DNA of 24,415 nucleotides, from assembly GCA_030705945.1 (NCBI GenBank), contig JAUZPS010000013.1, positions 1 through 24,415 on the forward strand, written 5' to 3'. A model generated the notes under the pieces. The model had not been told where the DNA came from. It was given only the letters and a program-made list of their open reading frames with translations, and did no database searches. The stretch comes from Bacillota bacterium. Its GTDB lineage: Bacteria; Bacillota; Clostridia; Acetivibrionales; DSM-2933. Shown here piece after piece: positions 6,531 to 15,013 of the stretch (the first letter of the stretch is position 1; every line of letters begins with the position of its first letter). The position numbers and the translations under genes are program-made.

Positions 6531-7193
6531 ATGGGCCAGAAAGTTAATCCACACGGGTTGAGAATTGGAATAATTAAGGATTGGGATACAAAATGGTACG
6601 CTAGTGATAAGGATTTTAGCGACCTATTGGTTGAAGATGTTAAAATAAGAAAGTTTATTAAAACTAAGTTGTACTCTTCCGGGGTATCAAGAATTGAAAT
6701 TGAAAGAGCCGCAAATAAGATTAAAATAAATGTAAATACTGCAAAGCCTGGTATTGTTATTGGTAAGGGCGGAACTGGTATTGAAGAGCTCAGAAAAGAA
6801 GTTGAAAGAATGACTGGAAAGAGCGTTTTAATCAATATAAGTGAAATAAAAGCACCTGAAATGGATGCTCAATTAGTATCTGAAAACATAGCTTCACAGT
6901 TGGAAAAAAGAATTTCCTTCAGAAGAGCGATGAAACAGGCAATGTCAAGAACAATGAAGCTTGGCGCTAAAGGAATAAAGACTTCAGTTGCTGGTCGTTT
7001 AGGCGGAGCTGAAATAGCAAGAACTGAACATTATCATGAAGGAACTATTCCACTTCAGACATTAAGAGCTGATATAGACTATGGATTTGCTGAAGCAAAT
7101 ACAACTTATGGAAAGATCGGAGTTAAGGTCTGGATATATAAAGGTGAAGTTCTTCCTGCTGCTAAGAAGAGAACGGAAGGAGGAGAACGCTAA
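6531..7193 (+). CDS. rpsC: 30S ribosomal protein S3
   Basis: The 220-residue product begins MGQKVNPHGLRIGI, contains the KH-domain motif GIVIGKGGTGIEEL (about residues 75-90), and has the C-terminal S3 domain with RTEHYHEGTIPLQTLRADIDYG. S3 lies at the mRNA entry tunnel and, with S4, gives helicase activity. The ATG follows AAGGAGGTTGGAG. The stop overlaps the rplP start by one base. Confidence 0.98.
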   Translation: MGQKVNPHGLRIGIIKDWDTKWYASDKDFSDLLVEDVKIRKFIKTKLYSSGVSRIEIERAANKIKINVNTAKPGIVIGKGGTGIEELRKEVERMTGKSVLINISEIKAPEMDAQLVSENIASQLEKRISFRRAMKQAMSRTMKLGAKGIKTSVAGRLGGAEIARTEHYHEGTIPLQTLRADIDYGFAEANTTYGKIGVKVWIYKGEVLPAAKKRTEGGER

Positions 7194-7630
7194 TGTTGAT
7201 GCCAAAGAGAGTAAAACGTAGAAGAGTTCATAGAGGTAGAATGACTGGTATTGCTACAAGAGGAAATACAGTATCAAATGGTGAATATGGTATAAAAGCT
7301 CTTGAGCCAGCTTGGATAACAAGCAATCAGATCGAAGCAGCCAGAATAGCTCTTACAAGGTATATAAAAAGAGGTGGCCAGGTTTGGATTAAGATATTCC
7401 CTGATAAGCCGGTAACAAAGAAACCAGCTGAAACTCGTATGGGTAGCGGTAAAGGATCACCAGAATATTGGGTTGCTGTAGTTAAACCTGGAAGAGTATT
7501 ATTCGAAGTCGCAGGCGTGCCGGAAGAAATTGCAAGAGAAGCGTTGAGACTCGCAATGCATAAGCTTCCGATCAAATGTAAGTTTGTAGCCCGCGGAAAT
7601 GAAATGGACGGTGAAGCAAATGAAAGCTAG
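7193..7630 (+). CDS. rplP: 50S ribosomal protein L16
   Basis: The 145-residue product starts MLMPKRVKRRRVHRGRM and contains the family motif MGSGKGSPEYWVAVVKPGR. L16 helps position A-site tRNA beside the peptidyl-transferase centre. The ATG shares its first base with the rpsC stop and is preceded by GGAAGGAGG. Its 3' end overlaps the start of rpmC, implying translational coupling. Confidence 0.98.
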   Translation: MLMPKRVKRRRVHRGRMTGIATRGNTVSNGEYGIKALEPAWITSNQIEAARIALTRYIKRGGQVWIKIFPDKPVTKKPAETRMGSGKGSPEYWVAVVKPGRVLFEVAGVPEEIAREALRLAMHKLPIKCKFVARGNEMDGEANES

Positions 7631-7823
7631 TGAAATCAGAGAAAAGACTCAGACTGAATTAGAGAAAGAAGAAAGGGATCTGAAGGCTGAATTATTCAAA
7701 ATAAGATTTCAACTTGCAACTAATCAGCTAGAAAACCCAATGAGGCTAAGAGAAGTTAAAAAATCAATTGCTAAGGTAAAAACAATAATACGTGAAAGGC
7801 AGTTGAAAGGGACTGATAAGTAA
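7620..7823 (+). CDS. rpmC: 50S ribosomal protein L29
   Basis: From the ATG at 7620 the product is 67 residues, MKASEIREKTQTELEKEERD onward, the normal size and start of this two-helix protein at the tunnel exit next to L23. A longer in-frame reading from 7599 adds seven residues with no family match, so the internal ATG is preferred. The start lies within the last codons of rplP (11-nt overlap) with only a weak upstream ribosome-binding site (GGACGGTGA), consistent with translational coupling. Confidence 0.95.
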   Translation: MKASEIREKTQTELEKEERDLKAELFKIRFQLATNQLENPMRLREVKKSIAKVKTIIRERQLKGTDK

Positions 7824-7849
7824 GAAGACCCTGAAAGGAGGTAGCTAAA

Positions 7850-8107
7850 TTGACTGAGAGAGCTCTAAGAAAAACAAGGGTAGGAAAAGTAGTTAGTAAT
7901 AAAATGGATAAGACTATTGTTGTAGCGATTGAAAACAGTGTAAAGCATCCGCTTTATGGAAAAATCGTTAAGAGAACATATAAACTAAAGGCTCATGATG
8001 AAAATAATGAGTGCAATATAGGTGATAGAGTAAAAGTTATGGAAACTCGCCCATTAAGCAAGGAAAAAAGATGGAGACTTGTTGAAATAGTCGAGAAAGC
8101 CCAGTAA
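7850..8107 (+). CDS. rpsQ: 30S ribosomal protein S17
   Basis: The 85-residue product begins MTERALRKTRVGKVVSNKMD and shows the OB-fold S17 features KTIVVAIE, HPLYGKIVKRT and the GDRVKVMETRPLSK block. S17 is an early 16S-binding assembly protein. The start codon is TTG, supported by AAAGGAGGT (7834-7842) at ideal spacing. Length is standard. Confidence 0.97.
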   Translation: MTERALRKTRVGKVVSNKMDKTIVVAIENSVKHPLYGKIVKRTYKLKAHDENNECNIGDRVKVMETRPLSKEKRWRLVEIVEKAQ

Positions 8108-8131
8108 GTTGACAGGAAGGAGGTACTAAAA

Positions 8132-8500
8132 ATGATTCAAGTCCAAAGTAGATTAAGAGTTGCCGACAATACCGGAGCGAAAGAAATTATGTGCATTAAG
8201 GTTCTAGGCGGTTCATGGAGAAAGTATGCAAATATTGGTGATATTATAGTAGCTTCGGTTAAAAATGCAACACCCGGCGGTGTTGTAAAAAAAGGTGATG
8301 TAGTTAAGTGTGTTATAGTACGTTCAAAAAAAGGCGTTAGAAGAGCGGACGGTTCATATATAAAGTTTGACGAAAATGCGGCGGTTATAATTAAAGATGA
8401 TAACAACCCAAGAGGTACACGTATATTTGGTCCTGTGGCAAGGGAATTAAGGGATAAAGAATTTATGAAAATATTATCCCTCGCGCCGGAAGTTCTATAA
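8132..8500 (+). CDS. rplN: 50S ribosomal protein L14
   Basis: The 122-residue product is a textbook L14: MIQVQSRLRVADNTGAKE at the N-terminus, then VKKGDVVKCVIVRSKKGVRR and RIFGPVARELRD. L14 forms part of subunit bridges with L19 and is the binding target of the silencing factor RsfS. ATG is preceded by AGGAAGGAGGT. Confidence 0.98.
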   Translation: MIQVQSRLRVADNTGAKEIMCIKVLGGSWRKYANIGDIIVASVKNATPGGVVKKGDVVKCVIVRSKKGVRRADGSYIKFDENAAVIIKDDNNPRGTRIFGPVARELRDKEFMKILSLAPEVL

Positions 8501-8518
8501 GGGAGGAGGCGGCTTAAA

Positions 8519-8869
8519 TTGGAAAACAAAAAAGTTGCGCATATAAAAAAAGACGATACAGTTTATATAATGTCAGGCGGAGAAGGTAAGACCGGAGACA
8601 AGGGTAAAAAAGGTAAGGTATTAAAAGTTCTTTCGGATAAAGGAATGGTGCTGGTAGAAGGCGTAAACATGAGCACAAAGCACAAGAAGCCTAGAGGAAG
8701 ATACGAACAGGGTGGAATAATCCATCAGGAAAGTCCTATATATGCTTCAAAAGCTATGCTGGTTTGCCCTAAGTGCGGAGAAAGAACCAGAGTAGAAAAA
8801 CAGAAGCTTGATGATGGACATAAAGTAAGAGTATGCAAAAGATGCAAAGAGTTTGTAGATAACGTATAG
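8519..8869 (+). CDS. rplX: 50S ribosomal protein L24, zinc-ribbon form
   Basis: The 116-residue product has the KOW motif (KGKVLKVLSDKGMVLVEG), the loop HKKPRGRYEQGGI, and a C-terminal CPKCGERTR...CKRC pair that should bind zinc, unlike the cysteine-free forms in some relatives. L24 starts 50S assembly and sits on the tunnel rim. The start is TTG after GGGAGGAGG. A few extra N-terminal residues make it slightly longer than the usual 102-110. Confidence 0.97.
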   Translation: MENKKVAHIKKDDTVYIMSGGEGKTGDKGKKGKVLKVLSDKGMVLVEGVNMSTKHKKPRGRYEQGGIIHQESPIYASKAMLVCPKCGERTRVEKQKLDDGHKVRVCKRCKEFVDNV

Positions 8870-8897
8870 ACTCTGGACGAAAGGAGGTTATTGGTGA

Positions 8898-9440
8898 ATG
8901 GCTAGATTACAAGATAAATATGTTAATGAAATAGTGCCTGCATTGCAAGAAAAGTTCAGCTTTAAGAGCCCAATGCAAATACCAAAGCTGGAGAAAATTG
9001 TTGTAAATATGGGCGTTGGAGATGTTAAAGAAAATCCAAAGGCTATGGACGCAGCTGTTGGCGACTTGACAATAATAACTGGACAAAAGCCTTTTATAAC
9101 AAAAGCTAAAAAGTCTGTAGCTGCATTCAAATTGAGACAGGGTATGAACATCGGTTGTAAAGTAACCCTTCGTGGTAACAGAATGTATGAATTTGTTGAT
9201 AAATTATTCAATATAGCATTACCAAGAGTAAGAGACTTCAGAGGATTATCAAACAACGCGTTTGATGGTAGAGGTAATTACTCGTTAGGCATAAGCGATC
9301 AATTGATATTCCCTGAGATCGAATACGATAAGATTGACAAAATGAGAGGTATGGATATTACCTTTGTAACAACTGCTAAGAACGACGAAGAAGCAAAAGA
9401 GTTGTTAAAATTGCTCGGCATGCCGTTCAGCCGAGGCTGA
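8898..9440 (+). CDS. rplE: 50S ribosomal protein L5
   Basis: The 180-residue product contains IPKLEKIVVNMGVGD, GQKPFITKAKKSVAAFKLR, GCKVTLRG and the C-terminal GMDITFVTTAK typical of L5, which binds 5S rRNA and contacts P-site tRNA. ATG follows AAAGGAGGTTATTGGTGA. Length and motifs are ordinary. Confidence 0.98.
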   Translation: MARLQDKYVNEIVPALQEKFSFKSPMQIPKLEKIVVNMGVGDVKENPKAMDAAVGDLTIITGQKPFITKAKKSVAAFKLRQGMNIGCKVTLRGNRMYEFVDKLFNIALPRVRDFRGLSNNAFDGRGNYSLGISDQLIFPEIEYDKIDKMRGMDITFVTTAKNDEEAKELLKLLGMPFSRG

Positions 9441-9458
9441 TAAGGAGGGAACTAAAGC

Positions 9459-9644
9459 GTGGCAAAAAAAGCGATGATCTTAAAGCAACAAAAGACTCCT
9501 AAGTATCAAACAAGAGCTTACAATAGATGTAAATTATGCGGAAGACCGCATGCGTATATAAGAAAATTCGGTATTTGCCGTCTCTGTTTTAGAGTGTTGG
9601 CGTATAAAGGACAGATACCAGGCATTAAGAAAGCAAGTTGGTAA
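9459..9644 (+). CDS. rpsZ: 30S ribosomal protein S14, type Z (zinc form)
   Basis: The 61-residue product is the short zinc-binding S14, with cysteines CKLC and CRLC flanking GRPHAYIRKFGI and the ending QIPGIKKASW. It belongs to the 30S head next to S3 and S10. The start codon is GTG, placed after AAGGAGGGAAC. The short C+ form is the usual one in this operon position in Firmicutes. Confidence 0.97.
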   Translation: MAKKAMILKQQKTPKYQTRAYNRCKLCGRPHAYIRKFGICRLCFRVLAYKGQIPGIKKASW

Positions 9645-9672
9645 TAAGAATCTTTGAAAGGAGGTTTAACAT

Positions 9673-10071
9673 ATGCAAATTACAGACGCAATAGCTGATA
9701 TGTTAACCAGAATCAGAAATGCTAGTTCTGCAAGACATGAGTCTGTTGACATTCCGTCTTCAAATATAAAGAAGGCTATAGCTAAGATTTTATTAGAAGA
9801 AGGTTTTGTTAGAAATATAGAAGAAATTGAAGATGGTAAACAAGGTATAATAAGATTGGCTTTAAAATATACACCAAGCAAAAGCAATGTAATAACAGGA
9901 ATAAAGAGAATCAGTAAACCAGGATTAAGAGTTTATGCCGGAAAAGATGAGCTCCCTAAAGTATTAGGAGGTTTGGGCATAGCTGTAATTTCAACATCTA
10001 GAGGGATTATGTCTGATAAAAAAGCAAGATCCCAGGGTATAGGTGGAGAAGTCCTGGCATTTGTATGGTAA
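9673..10071 (+). CDS. rpsH: 30S ribosomal protein S8
   Basis: The 132-residue product starts MQITDAIADMLTRIRNAS and ends with the S8 signature ISTSRGIMSDKKARSQGIGGEVLAFVW. S8 binds helix 21 of 16S rRNA and, in E. coli, represses the spc operon by binding mRNA. No S8-like mRNA mimic was identified here. ATG follows AAAGGAGGTTTAACAT. Confidence 0.98.
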   Translation: MQITDAIADMLTRIRNASSARHESVDIPSSNIKKAIAKILLEEGFVRNIEEIEDGKQGIIRLALKYTPSKSNVITGIKRISKPGLRVYAGKDELPKVLGGLGIAVISTSRGIMSDKKARSQGIGGEVLAFVW

Positions 10072-10126
10072 AATATTTCTGAAAAGAGTTTTATAACTCA
10101 TAATTTAAGAAAGGGAGGAAATTATA

Positions 10127-10678
10127 ATGTCTCGAATTGGCAGAATGCCGATAGCTATACCTAAAGGTGTAGATGTAAAAATTAGTGAAAACAATGTAAT
10201 TACTGTTAAAGGCCAAAAAGGAACTTTGACAAAAGAGCTTCATAAGGATATGATATTAAAGGTAGAAGGTGAAGTTCTAACAGTCCAGAGACCAACTGAA
10301 CAAAAATTACACAAAGCATTGCATGGACTTACCAGAAGCCTTGTAAATAATATGGTAGAAGGTGTAACAAAAGGTTTTGAAAAGGGTCTTGAAATCAATG
10401 GTGTAGGTTACAGGGCAGCAAAACAAGGTAAGAAGCTTGTTTTAACACTTGGTTACTCACATCCAGTTGAAATGGAAGAACCAGCAGGAATAACAGTTGA
10501 AGTTCCTGCGCAGAACAAAATCATTGTAAAAGGAATCGACAAACAAGCAGTTGGTGAGTTTGCCGCTAAGATAAGAGGTAAGAGAGAGCCTGAACCTTAT
10601 AAGGGCAAAGGTATCAAGTATGAAACTGAAGTAATCAGACGTAAAGAAGGTAAGACTGGCGGAAAAGGTAAAAAGTAG
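10127..10678 (+). CDS. rplF: 50S ribosomal protein L6
   Basis: The 183-residue product begins MSRIGRMPIAIPKGV, has the duplicated L6 fold, and near the C-terminus carries the family signature REPEPYKGKGIKYETEVIRR. L6 lies near the sarcin-ricin loop where translation factors dock. ATG follows AGGGAGGAAATTATA. A short hairpin (GAGTT 10086/AACTC 10095) sits in the gap before it. Confidence 0.98.
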   Translation: MSRIGRMPIAIPKGVDVKISENNVITVKGQKGTLTKELHKDMILKVEGEVLTVQRPTEQKLHKALHGLTRSLVNNMVEGVTKGFEKGLEINGVGYRAAKQGKKLVLTLGYSHPVEMEEPAGITVEVPAQNKIIVKGIDKQAVGEFAAKIRGKREPEPYKGKGIKYETEVIRRKEGKTGGKGKK

Positions 10679-10694
10679 AAAGGAGTGAACTTTA

Positions 10695-11063
10695 ATGATA
10701 AATAAACCTAATAGAAATGAGATTAGACTTAGAAAGCATTTAAGGGTACGCAAAAAAATTAAAGGTACTCCTGAGCGTCCAAGGTTAGATGTTTACAGAA
10801 GCCTTAATCATATTTACGCTCAAGTAATTGATGATAGCACAGGTAATACCTTGGTAGCAGCTTCAAGCTTAGATGTAGCTTTAAAAGGAAAAGTAAAATT
10901 TGCTGGAAATAAAGAAGCAGCAAAAGAAGTTGGAAAGCTCATTGCAACAAAAGCTGTTGCTAAGGGCATAAAGCTAGTTGTTTTTGATAGAGGCGGATAC
11001 TTGTACCACGGAAGGGTTAAAGAACTTGCTGAAGCAGCTAGAGAAGCTGGCTTAGAATTTTAA
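10695..11063 (+). CDS. rplR: 50S ribosomal protein L18
   Basis: The 122-residue product has a basic N-terminus (RKHLRVRKKIKGTPERPRLD) and the conserved NHIYAQVIDD and FDRGGYLYHGRVKELAEAAREAGL blocks. L18 binds 5S rRNA with L5 as part of the central protuberance. ATG follows AAAGGAGTGAACTTTA. Confidence 0.98.
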   Translation: MINKPNRNEIRLRKHLRVRKKIKGTPERPRLDVYRSLNHIYAQVIDDSTGNTLVAASSLDVALKGKVKFAGNKEAAKEVGKLIATKAVAKGIKLVVFDRGGYLYHGRVKELAEAAREAGLEF

Positions 11064-11081
11064 TAGAAGGAGGGAGACAAA

Positions 11082-11582
11082 TTGCAACGTATAGATGCAA
11101 ACACATTAGACCTTAAAGAAAAGGTTGTTAATATAGGACGTGTAACTAAGGTTGTTAAAGGTGGTAGAAATTTTCGCTTCAGTGCTCTTGTAGTTGTTGG
11201 AGACGAAAATGGTCATATAGGCAGTGGAATTGGCAAAGCGGCAGAAATTCCTGATGCGATTAGAAAAGGAATAGAAGACGCTAAAAAGAACCTTATAAAA
11301 GTACCAATTGTTGAAACTACTATACCACATGAAGCAACAGGTGAATTTGGAGCAGGAAGAGTACTTTTAATGCCTGCTAACGAAGGTACAGGAGTTATTG
11401 CAGGTGGACCTGTAAGAGCGGTTCTTGAGTTAGCTGGAATTCATGACATAAGAACAAAGTCTTTACGCTCCAATAATCCAATTAATATGGTAAATGCAAC
11501 TATAAATGGTTTGTCCCAGTTAAGAACAGCTGAAGAGGTTGCTAAACTTCGTGGTAAAACCGTTGAAGAAATTTTGGGCTAG
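11082..11582 (+). CDS. rpsE: 30S ribosomal protein S5
   Basis: The 166-residue product carries the dsRBD-like domain (LKEKVVNIGRVTKVVKGGR, FSALVVVGD) and the C-terminal domain with EGTGVIAGGPVRAVLELAG. S5 sits at the mRNA entry channel and affects decoding fidelity. The start is TTG after AAGGAGGGAGACAAA. Confidence 0.97.
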   Translation: MQRIDANTLDLKEKVVNIGRVTKVVKGGRNFRFSALVVVGDENGHIGSGIGKAAEIPDAIRKGIEDAKKNLIKVPIVETTIPHEATGEFGAGRVLLMPANEGTGVIAGGPVRAVLELAGIHDIRTKSLRSNNPINMVNATINGLSQLRTAEEVAKLRGKTVEEILG

Positions 11583-11594
11583 GAGGTAGCTGAC

Positions 11595-11777
11595 ATGGCT
11601 GGAAAATTAAAAATTACGCTTGTAAAAAGCATAAATAGAGCAAAAGAAAACCAGGTTGCTACTGTTAAAGCTCTTGGTTTGAAAAAGATAAGAAGTGTTG
11701 TAGAACAAAATGACAATGCTCAAATAAGAGGAATGATAAATAAGGTTTCTCATCTTGTTGCAGTTGAAGAAATTTAA
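11595..11777 (+). CDS. rpmD: 50S ribosomal protein L30
   Basis: The 60-residue product, MAGKLKITLVKSINRAKENQ onward, has the standard size of bacterial L30, with LGLKKIRSVVEQNDNAQIRGMINKV. ATG lies 13 bases after the rpsE stop, with TAGGAGGTAGCTGAC as ribosome-binding region. L30 is a small 50S surface protein. Confidence 0.97.
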   Translation: MAGKLKITLVKSINRAKENQVATVKALGLKKIRSVVEQNDNAQIRGMINKVSHLVAVEEI

Positions 11778-11792
11778 GAGGAGGTGTTAGAT

Positions 11793-12236
11793 ATGAAACT
11801 TTTCGATTTAGTACCTGCACCAGGCTCTAAGACAGTTTCAAAGAGAAAAGGTAGAGGACCAGGTTCCGGAAACGGCAAAACAGCTGGAAAAGGACATAAG
11901 GGTCAGAATGCTCGTGCAGGCGGTGGAGTAAGACCAGGGTTTGAAGGTGGTCAGATGCCTCTCTATAGAAGATTACCAAAGAGAGGTTTTAACAATAAAG
12001 ACTTTGCTACTGTTTATTCAGAAGTGAATGTATCCGATTTGGATGTATTCGATAACGGAGCAACAGTTACTTTAGAAGATTTACAGGAAAAAGGCTTAGT
12101 AAAAAAAGTGAATGACGGTGTTGCCATATTAGGTAACGGGGAGTTGACTAAGAAACTTACAGTTAAAGCGGCAAAATTCACTAAGAGTGCTTCTGAGAAA
12201 ATAGAGGCTGCAGGGGGAAAGGTCGAGGTGGTATAA
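11793..12236 (+). CDS. rplO: 50S ribosomal protein L15
   Basis: From ATG 11793 the product is 147 residues, MKLFDLVPAPGSKTVSKRKG onward, with the glycine-rich extended N-terminal arm (GRGPGSGNGKTAGKGHKGQN, GGVRPGFEGGQMPLYRRLPK) that threads into 23S rRNA. A GTG at 11784 is in frame but lies inside the ribosome-binding sequence GAGGAGGTG, so the ATG is chosen. L15 is a late assembly protein. Confidence 0.96.
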   Translation: MKLFDLVPAPGSKTVSKRKGRGPGSGNGKTAGKGHKGQNARAGGGVRPGFEGGQMPLYRRLPKRGFNNKDFATVYSEVNVSDLDVFDNGATVTLEDLQEKGLVKKVNDGVAILGNGELTKKLTVKAAKFTKSASEKIEAAGGKVEVV

Positions 12237-12237
12237 T

Positions 12238-13527
12238 ATGGGCATGTTGGAAATATTGAAAAATGCCTGGAAGATTCCCGATTTAAGAAAAAAGCTAATA
12301 TTTACAGTTTGTCTATTGTTAGTTTATAGAATAGGTTCCCATATTCCTGTTCCAGGTTTGAATCCAACTGAGTTTCAGAAATTAGTTGAACAAGGCGGAC
12401 AGCTTTTCGGGTTTTTTGATATAGTATCAGGCGGAGCTTTCAAGCTCGCAACGATATTTGCAATGAGTATTACACCATATATTAACTCGTCAATTATTAT
12501 GCAGTTGTTGACAGTAGCCATCCCTAAGCTTGAACAATTAGCTAAGGAGGGTGAAGAAGGAAGAAAGATTATAGCCCAATATACAAGATATGGAACAGTT
12601 ATACTCGCTTTTATACAAGCAGTTGGTTTGTATTTTGGTATAAGGGGCGCTGTTGTTCATCCAGGAGTTTTTAGCTTTATAACAATAACATTGACATTTA
12701 CAGCTGGTACCGCTTTCTTAATGTGGCTTGGAGAACAGATTACTGAATACGGTATTGGTAATGGTATTTCATTAATGATTTTTGCAGGTATAATTTCAAG
12801 AGGACCAGCAGCTTTAGGTGGGCTTGCTAATATGATTCAGGTTGGAATTACCAGCGGAAATGTTTTACTTGCTGTTATTAAAGTTTTATTTATTATAATT
12901 GGATTTTTAATTGTAATTGCAGGCGTTGTTTGGGTTTCACAGGCAGAAAGAAGGATTCCTGTACAATATGCAAAAAGAGTAGTTGGAAGAAAAGTTTATG
13001 GCGGCCAAAGCACACACATTCCAATTAAAGTTAATTTAGCAGGTGTTATTCCTATAATCTTTGCTATGTCAATTATGATGTTTCCATCACAGATTATTAG
13101 TTTCTTCTTTGCAAAATCAACGAACGGCTTTGTAACTTTTATTAAAAATTTCTCGGGTACTATATGGTATCAGGTAATTTATGCATTGCTTATTATGTTC
13201 TTTACTTTCTTCTATACTATGATAGTATTTAATCCGATTGAGCTTGCAAACAATATGAAGAAAAACGGCGGATTTATACCTGGCATAAGACCAGGAAAGC
13301 CTACTTCAGATTATATATCAAGAGTTTTAAATAGAGTTACTTGGTTTGGAGCTTTGTTCCTTGCTGTAATATCAGTAGTTCCAGTAATTGTTGGTAATGT
13401 GACGGACACAAAGTCGCTATGGATGAGTGGAACAGCATTTTTGATACTTGTTGGGGTTGCTCTTGATACAATCAAACAAATGGAATCACAGATGCTTATG
13501 AGACATTACAAAGGATTTTTAGAATAA
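12238..13527 (+). CDS. secY: Preprotein translocase subunit SecY
   Basis: The 429-residue membrane protein matches SecY throughout: LVYRIGSHIPVPGLN in the first helix, FDIVSGGAFKLATIFAMSITPYI at the plug region, the second-half loop QAERRIPVQYAKRVVGRKVYGGQ, and FNPIELANNMKKNGGFIPGIRPG before TM9. Ten membrane segments are expected. SecY forms the channel with SecE and SecG that exports proteins such as the GH43 enzyme upstream. ATG comes two bases after the rplO stop, with GAGGTGG upstream, so it is probably translationally coupled. Confidence 0.98.
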   Translation: MGMLEILKNAWKIPDLRKKLIFTVCLLLVYRIGSHIPVPGLNPTEFQKLVEQGGQLFGFFDIVSGGAFKLATIFAMSITPYINSSIIMQLLTVAIPKLEQLAKEGEEGRKIIAQYTRYGTVILAFIQAVGLYFGIRGAVVHPGVFSFITITLTFTAGTAFLMWLGEQITEYGIGNGISLMIFAGIISRGPAALGGLANMIQVGITSGNVLLAVIKVLFIIIGFLIVIAGVVWVSQAERRIPVQYAKRVVGRKVYGGQSTHIPIKVNLAGVIPIIFAMSIMMFPSQIISFFFAKSTNGFVTFIKNFSGTIWYQVIYALLIMFFTFFYTMIVFNPIELANNMKKNGGFIPGIRPGKPTSDYISRVLNRVTWFGALFLAVISVVPVIVGNVTDTKSLWMSGTAFLILVGVALDTIKQMESQMLMRHYKGFLE

Positions 13528-13591
13528 GAGGGTTGTTCAATACGTAATAGTGAAGTTCAATATTTTTTGATGTAAAAGGAGGATAGTAGCT

Positions 13592-14236
13592 ATGAAGCTT
13601 ATAATGTTAGGAGCTCCTGGAGCAGGTAAGGGTACACAAGCTGCAAAGCTTTCAGAAAAGTTAAATATTCCTCATATATCCACTGGCGATATATTCAGAA
13701 ATAACATTAAAAATGGCACAGAACTTGGGAAGAAAGCTAAAGAATATATTGATAAAGGTATGTTAGTACCTGACGAACTTACGATAAGCATAGTAAAAGA
13801 TAGACTTATGCAGGAAGATTGTAAAAACGGATTTATTCTTGATGGCTTCCCTAGAACAATTCCTCAGGCAGAGTATTTGCAGAAGGCTCTGAACGAAATG
13901 GGGACGGATATTGATCATGTTGTGAACATTGATGTTGATGATGGAGAAATTATAAAAAGAATGTCAGGCAGAAGGGTTTGTCCTAATTGCGGAGCTACCT
14001 TCCATACAGTTTTCAAGCCTACTAAAACAGAAGGAACTTGCGACTTATGTCAGGCAAAAGTCATTCAAAGAGAAGATGACAAAGAAGAGACTGTTATCAG
14101 CAGACTTAAAACATATCATGAACAAACTGAACCACTAATTGATTTTTACAGTAAAAAAGGAAAGATATTAACCGTAGCTGGAAGAAAAGAAATAGAAGAA
14201 ACTTCGAAGGCAGTTTTAGAAGTTCTGGGTGTGTGA
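13592..14236 (+). CDS. adk: Adenylate kinase, zinc-LID type
   Basis: The 214-residue enzyme interconverts ATP + AMP and 2 ADP. The P-loop GAPGAGKGTQ is at residues 7-16, the AMP-binding region ISTGDIFRNN follows, and DGFPRTIPQAE marks the core. The LID (about 125-163) carries CPNCGATFH and CDLC, a four-cysteine zinc site typical of Gram-positive long-form enzymes. ATG follows AAAGGAGGATAGTAGCT. The secY-adk-map order is conserved in Firmicutes. Confidence 0.98.
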   Translation: MKLIMLGAPGAGKGTQAAKLSEKLNIPHISTGDIFRNNIKNGTELGKKAKEYIDKGMLVPDELTISIVKDRLMQEDCKNGFILDGFPRTIPQAEYLQKALNEMGTDIDHVVNIDVDDGEIIKRMSGRRVCPNCGATFHTVFKPTKTEGTCDLCQAKVIQREDDKEETVISRLKTYHEQTEPLIDFYSKKGKILTVAGRKEIEETSKAVLEVLGV

Positions 14237-14239
14237 AAA

Positions 14240-15013
14240 ATGATTAACCGTAAAACAAATTCAGAAATAGAATTAATGAAAAAGTCTAGTGATATTCTGG
14301 TTAATGCTCTTATAAGGCTAAAGGAAGCAGTTAAACCAGGTATCACTACTTTAGAACTCGATAAAATAGCAGAACAATATATCAGAAAAAATGGCGCGAT
14401 ACCGTCATTTCTAGGATATAAGTCGCCATATAGAGGAGCAATTGATTATCCGGGAAGCATATGCGCATCTGTTAATAATGAAGTTGTGCATGGTATTCCC
14501 GGTTTAAGAGCTTTAAAAGATGGCGATATTATTAGTATAGATATTGGAGTATATATTAACGGATTTCACTCGGATGCAGCAAGAACCTTTCCAGTAGGTA
14601 ATATATCCCAGCAAGCTCAAGACCTCATAGACGCTACAAAGCAAAGCTTCTATGAGGGAATTAAGAATGCTGTTGTCGGTAAGCGGATATGTGACATATC
14701 AACTTCCATACAGGAGTATATCGAAGGTAAAGGATATTCTATAGTAAGAGATTATGTTGGTCATGGAATCGGAAGAGATATGCATGAAGACCCACAAATA
14801 CCAAATTACAAATTTAGAGGCGCAAACCCTAGACTTGAACAAGGTATGGCGCTAGCTATAGAACCTATGGTCAATGCAGGGAGCTATAATGTAAAGTTGC
14901 TGGAAAATAAATGGACAGTGGTGACTTTAGATAACAGTTTGTCAGCTCATTATGAGAATACGATAATTGTAACTGACGATGAACCTGTAATATTGACAGG
15001 GACACCTGAATAA
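14240..15013 (+). CDS. map: Methionine aminopeptidase, type I
   Basis: The 257-residue enzyme removes N-terminal methionine from nascent proteins. The five metal ligands of the pita-bread fold are visible: D101 (SIDIGV), D112 (HSDAARTF), H175 (GHGIGRDMHEDP), E208 (AIEPM) and E239 (HYENT); H84 (VVHGIP) is the conserved substrate-contact histidine. ATG lies 3 bases after the adk stop with only a weak GGGTG upstream, suggesting coupling to adk. Slightly longer than the usual 248 residues at both ends. Confidence 0.97.
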   Translation: MINRKTNSEIELMKKSSDILVNALIRLKEAVKPGITTLELDKIAEQYIRKNGAIPSFLGYKSPYRGAIDYPGSICASVNNEVVHGIPGLRALKDGDIISIDIGVYINGFHSDAARTFPVGNISQQAQDLIDATKQSFYEGIKNAVVGKRICDISTSIQEYIEGKGYSIVRDYVGHGIGRDMHEDPQIPNYKFRGANPRLEQGMALAIEPMVNAGSYNVKLLENKWTVVTLDNSLSAHYENTIIVTDDEPVILTGTPE

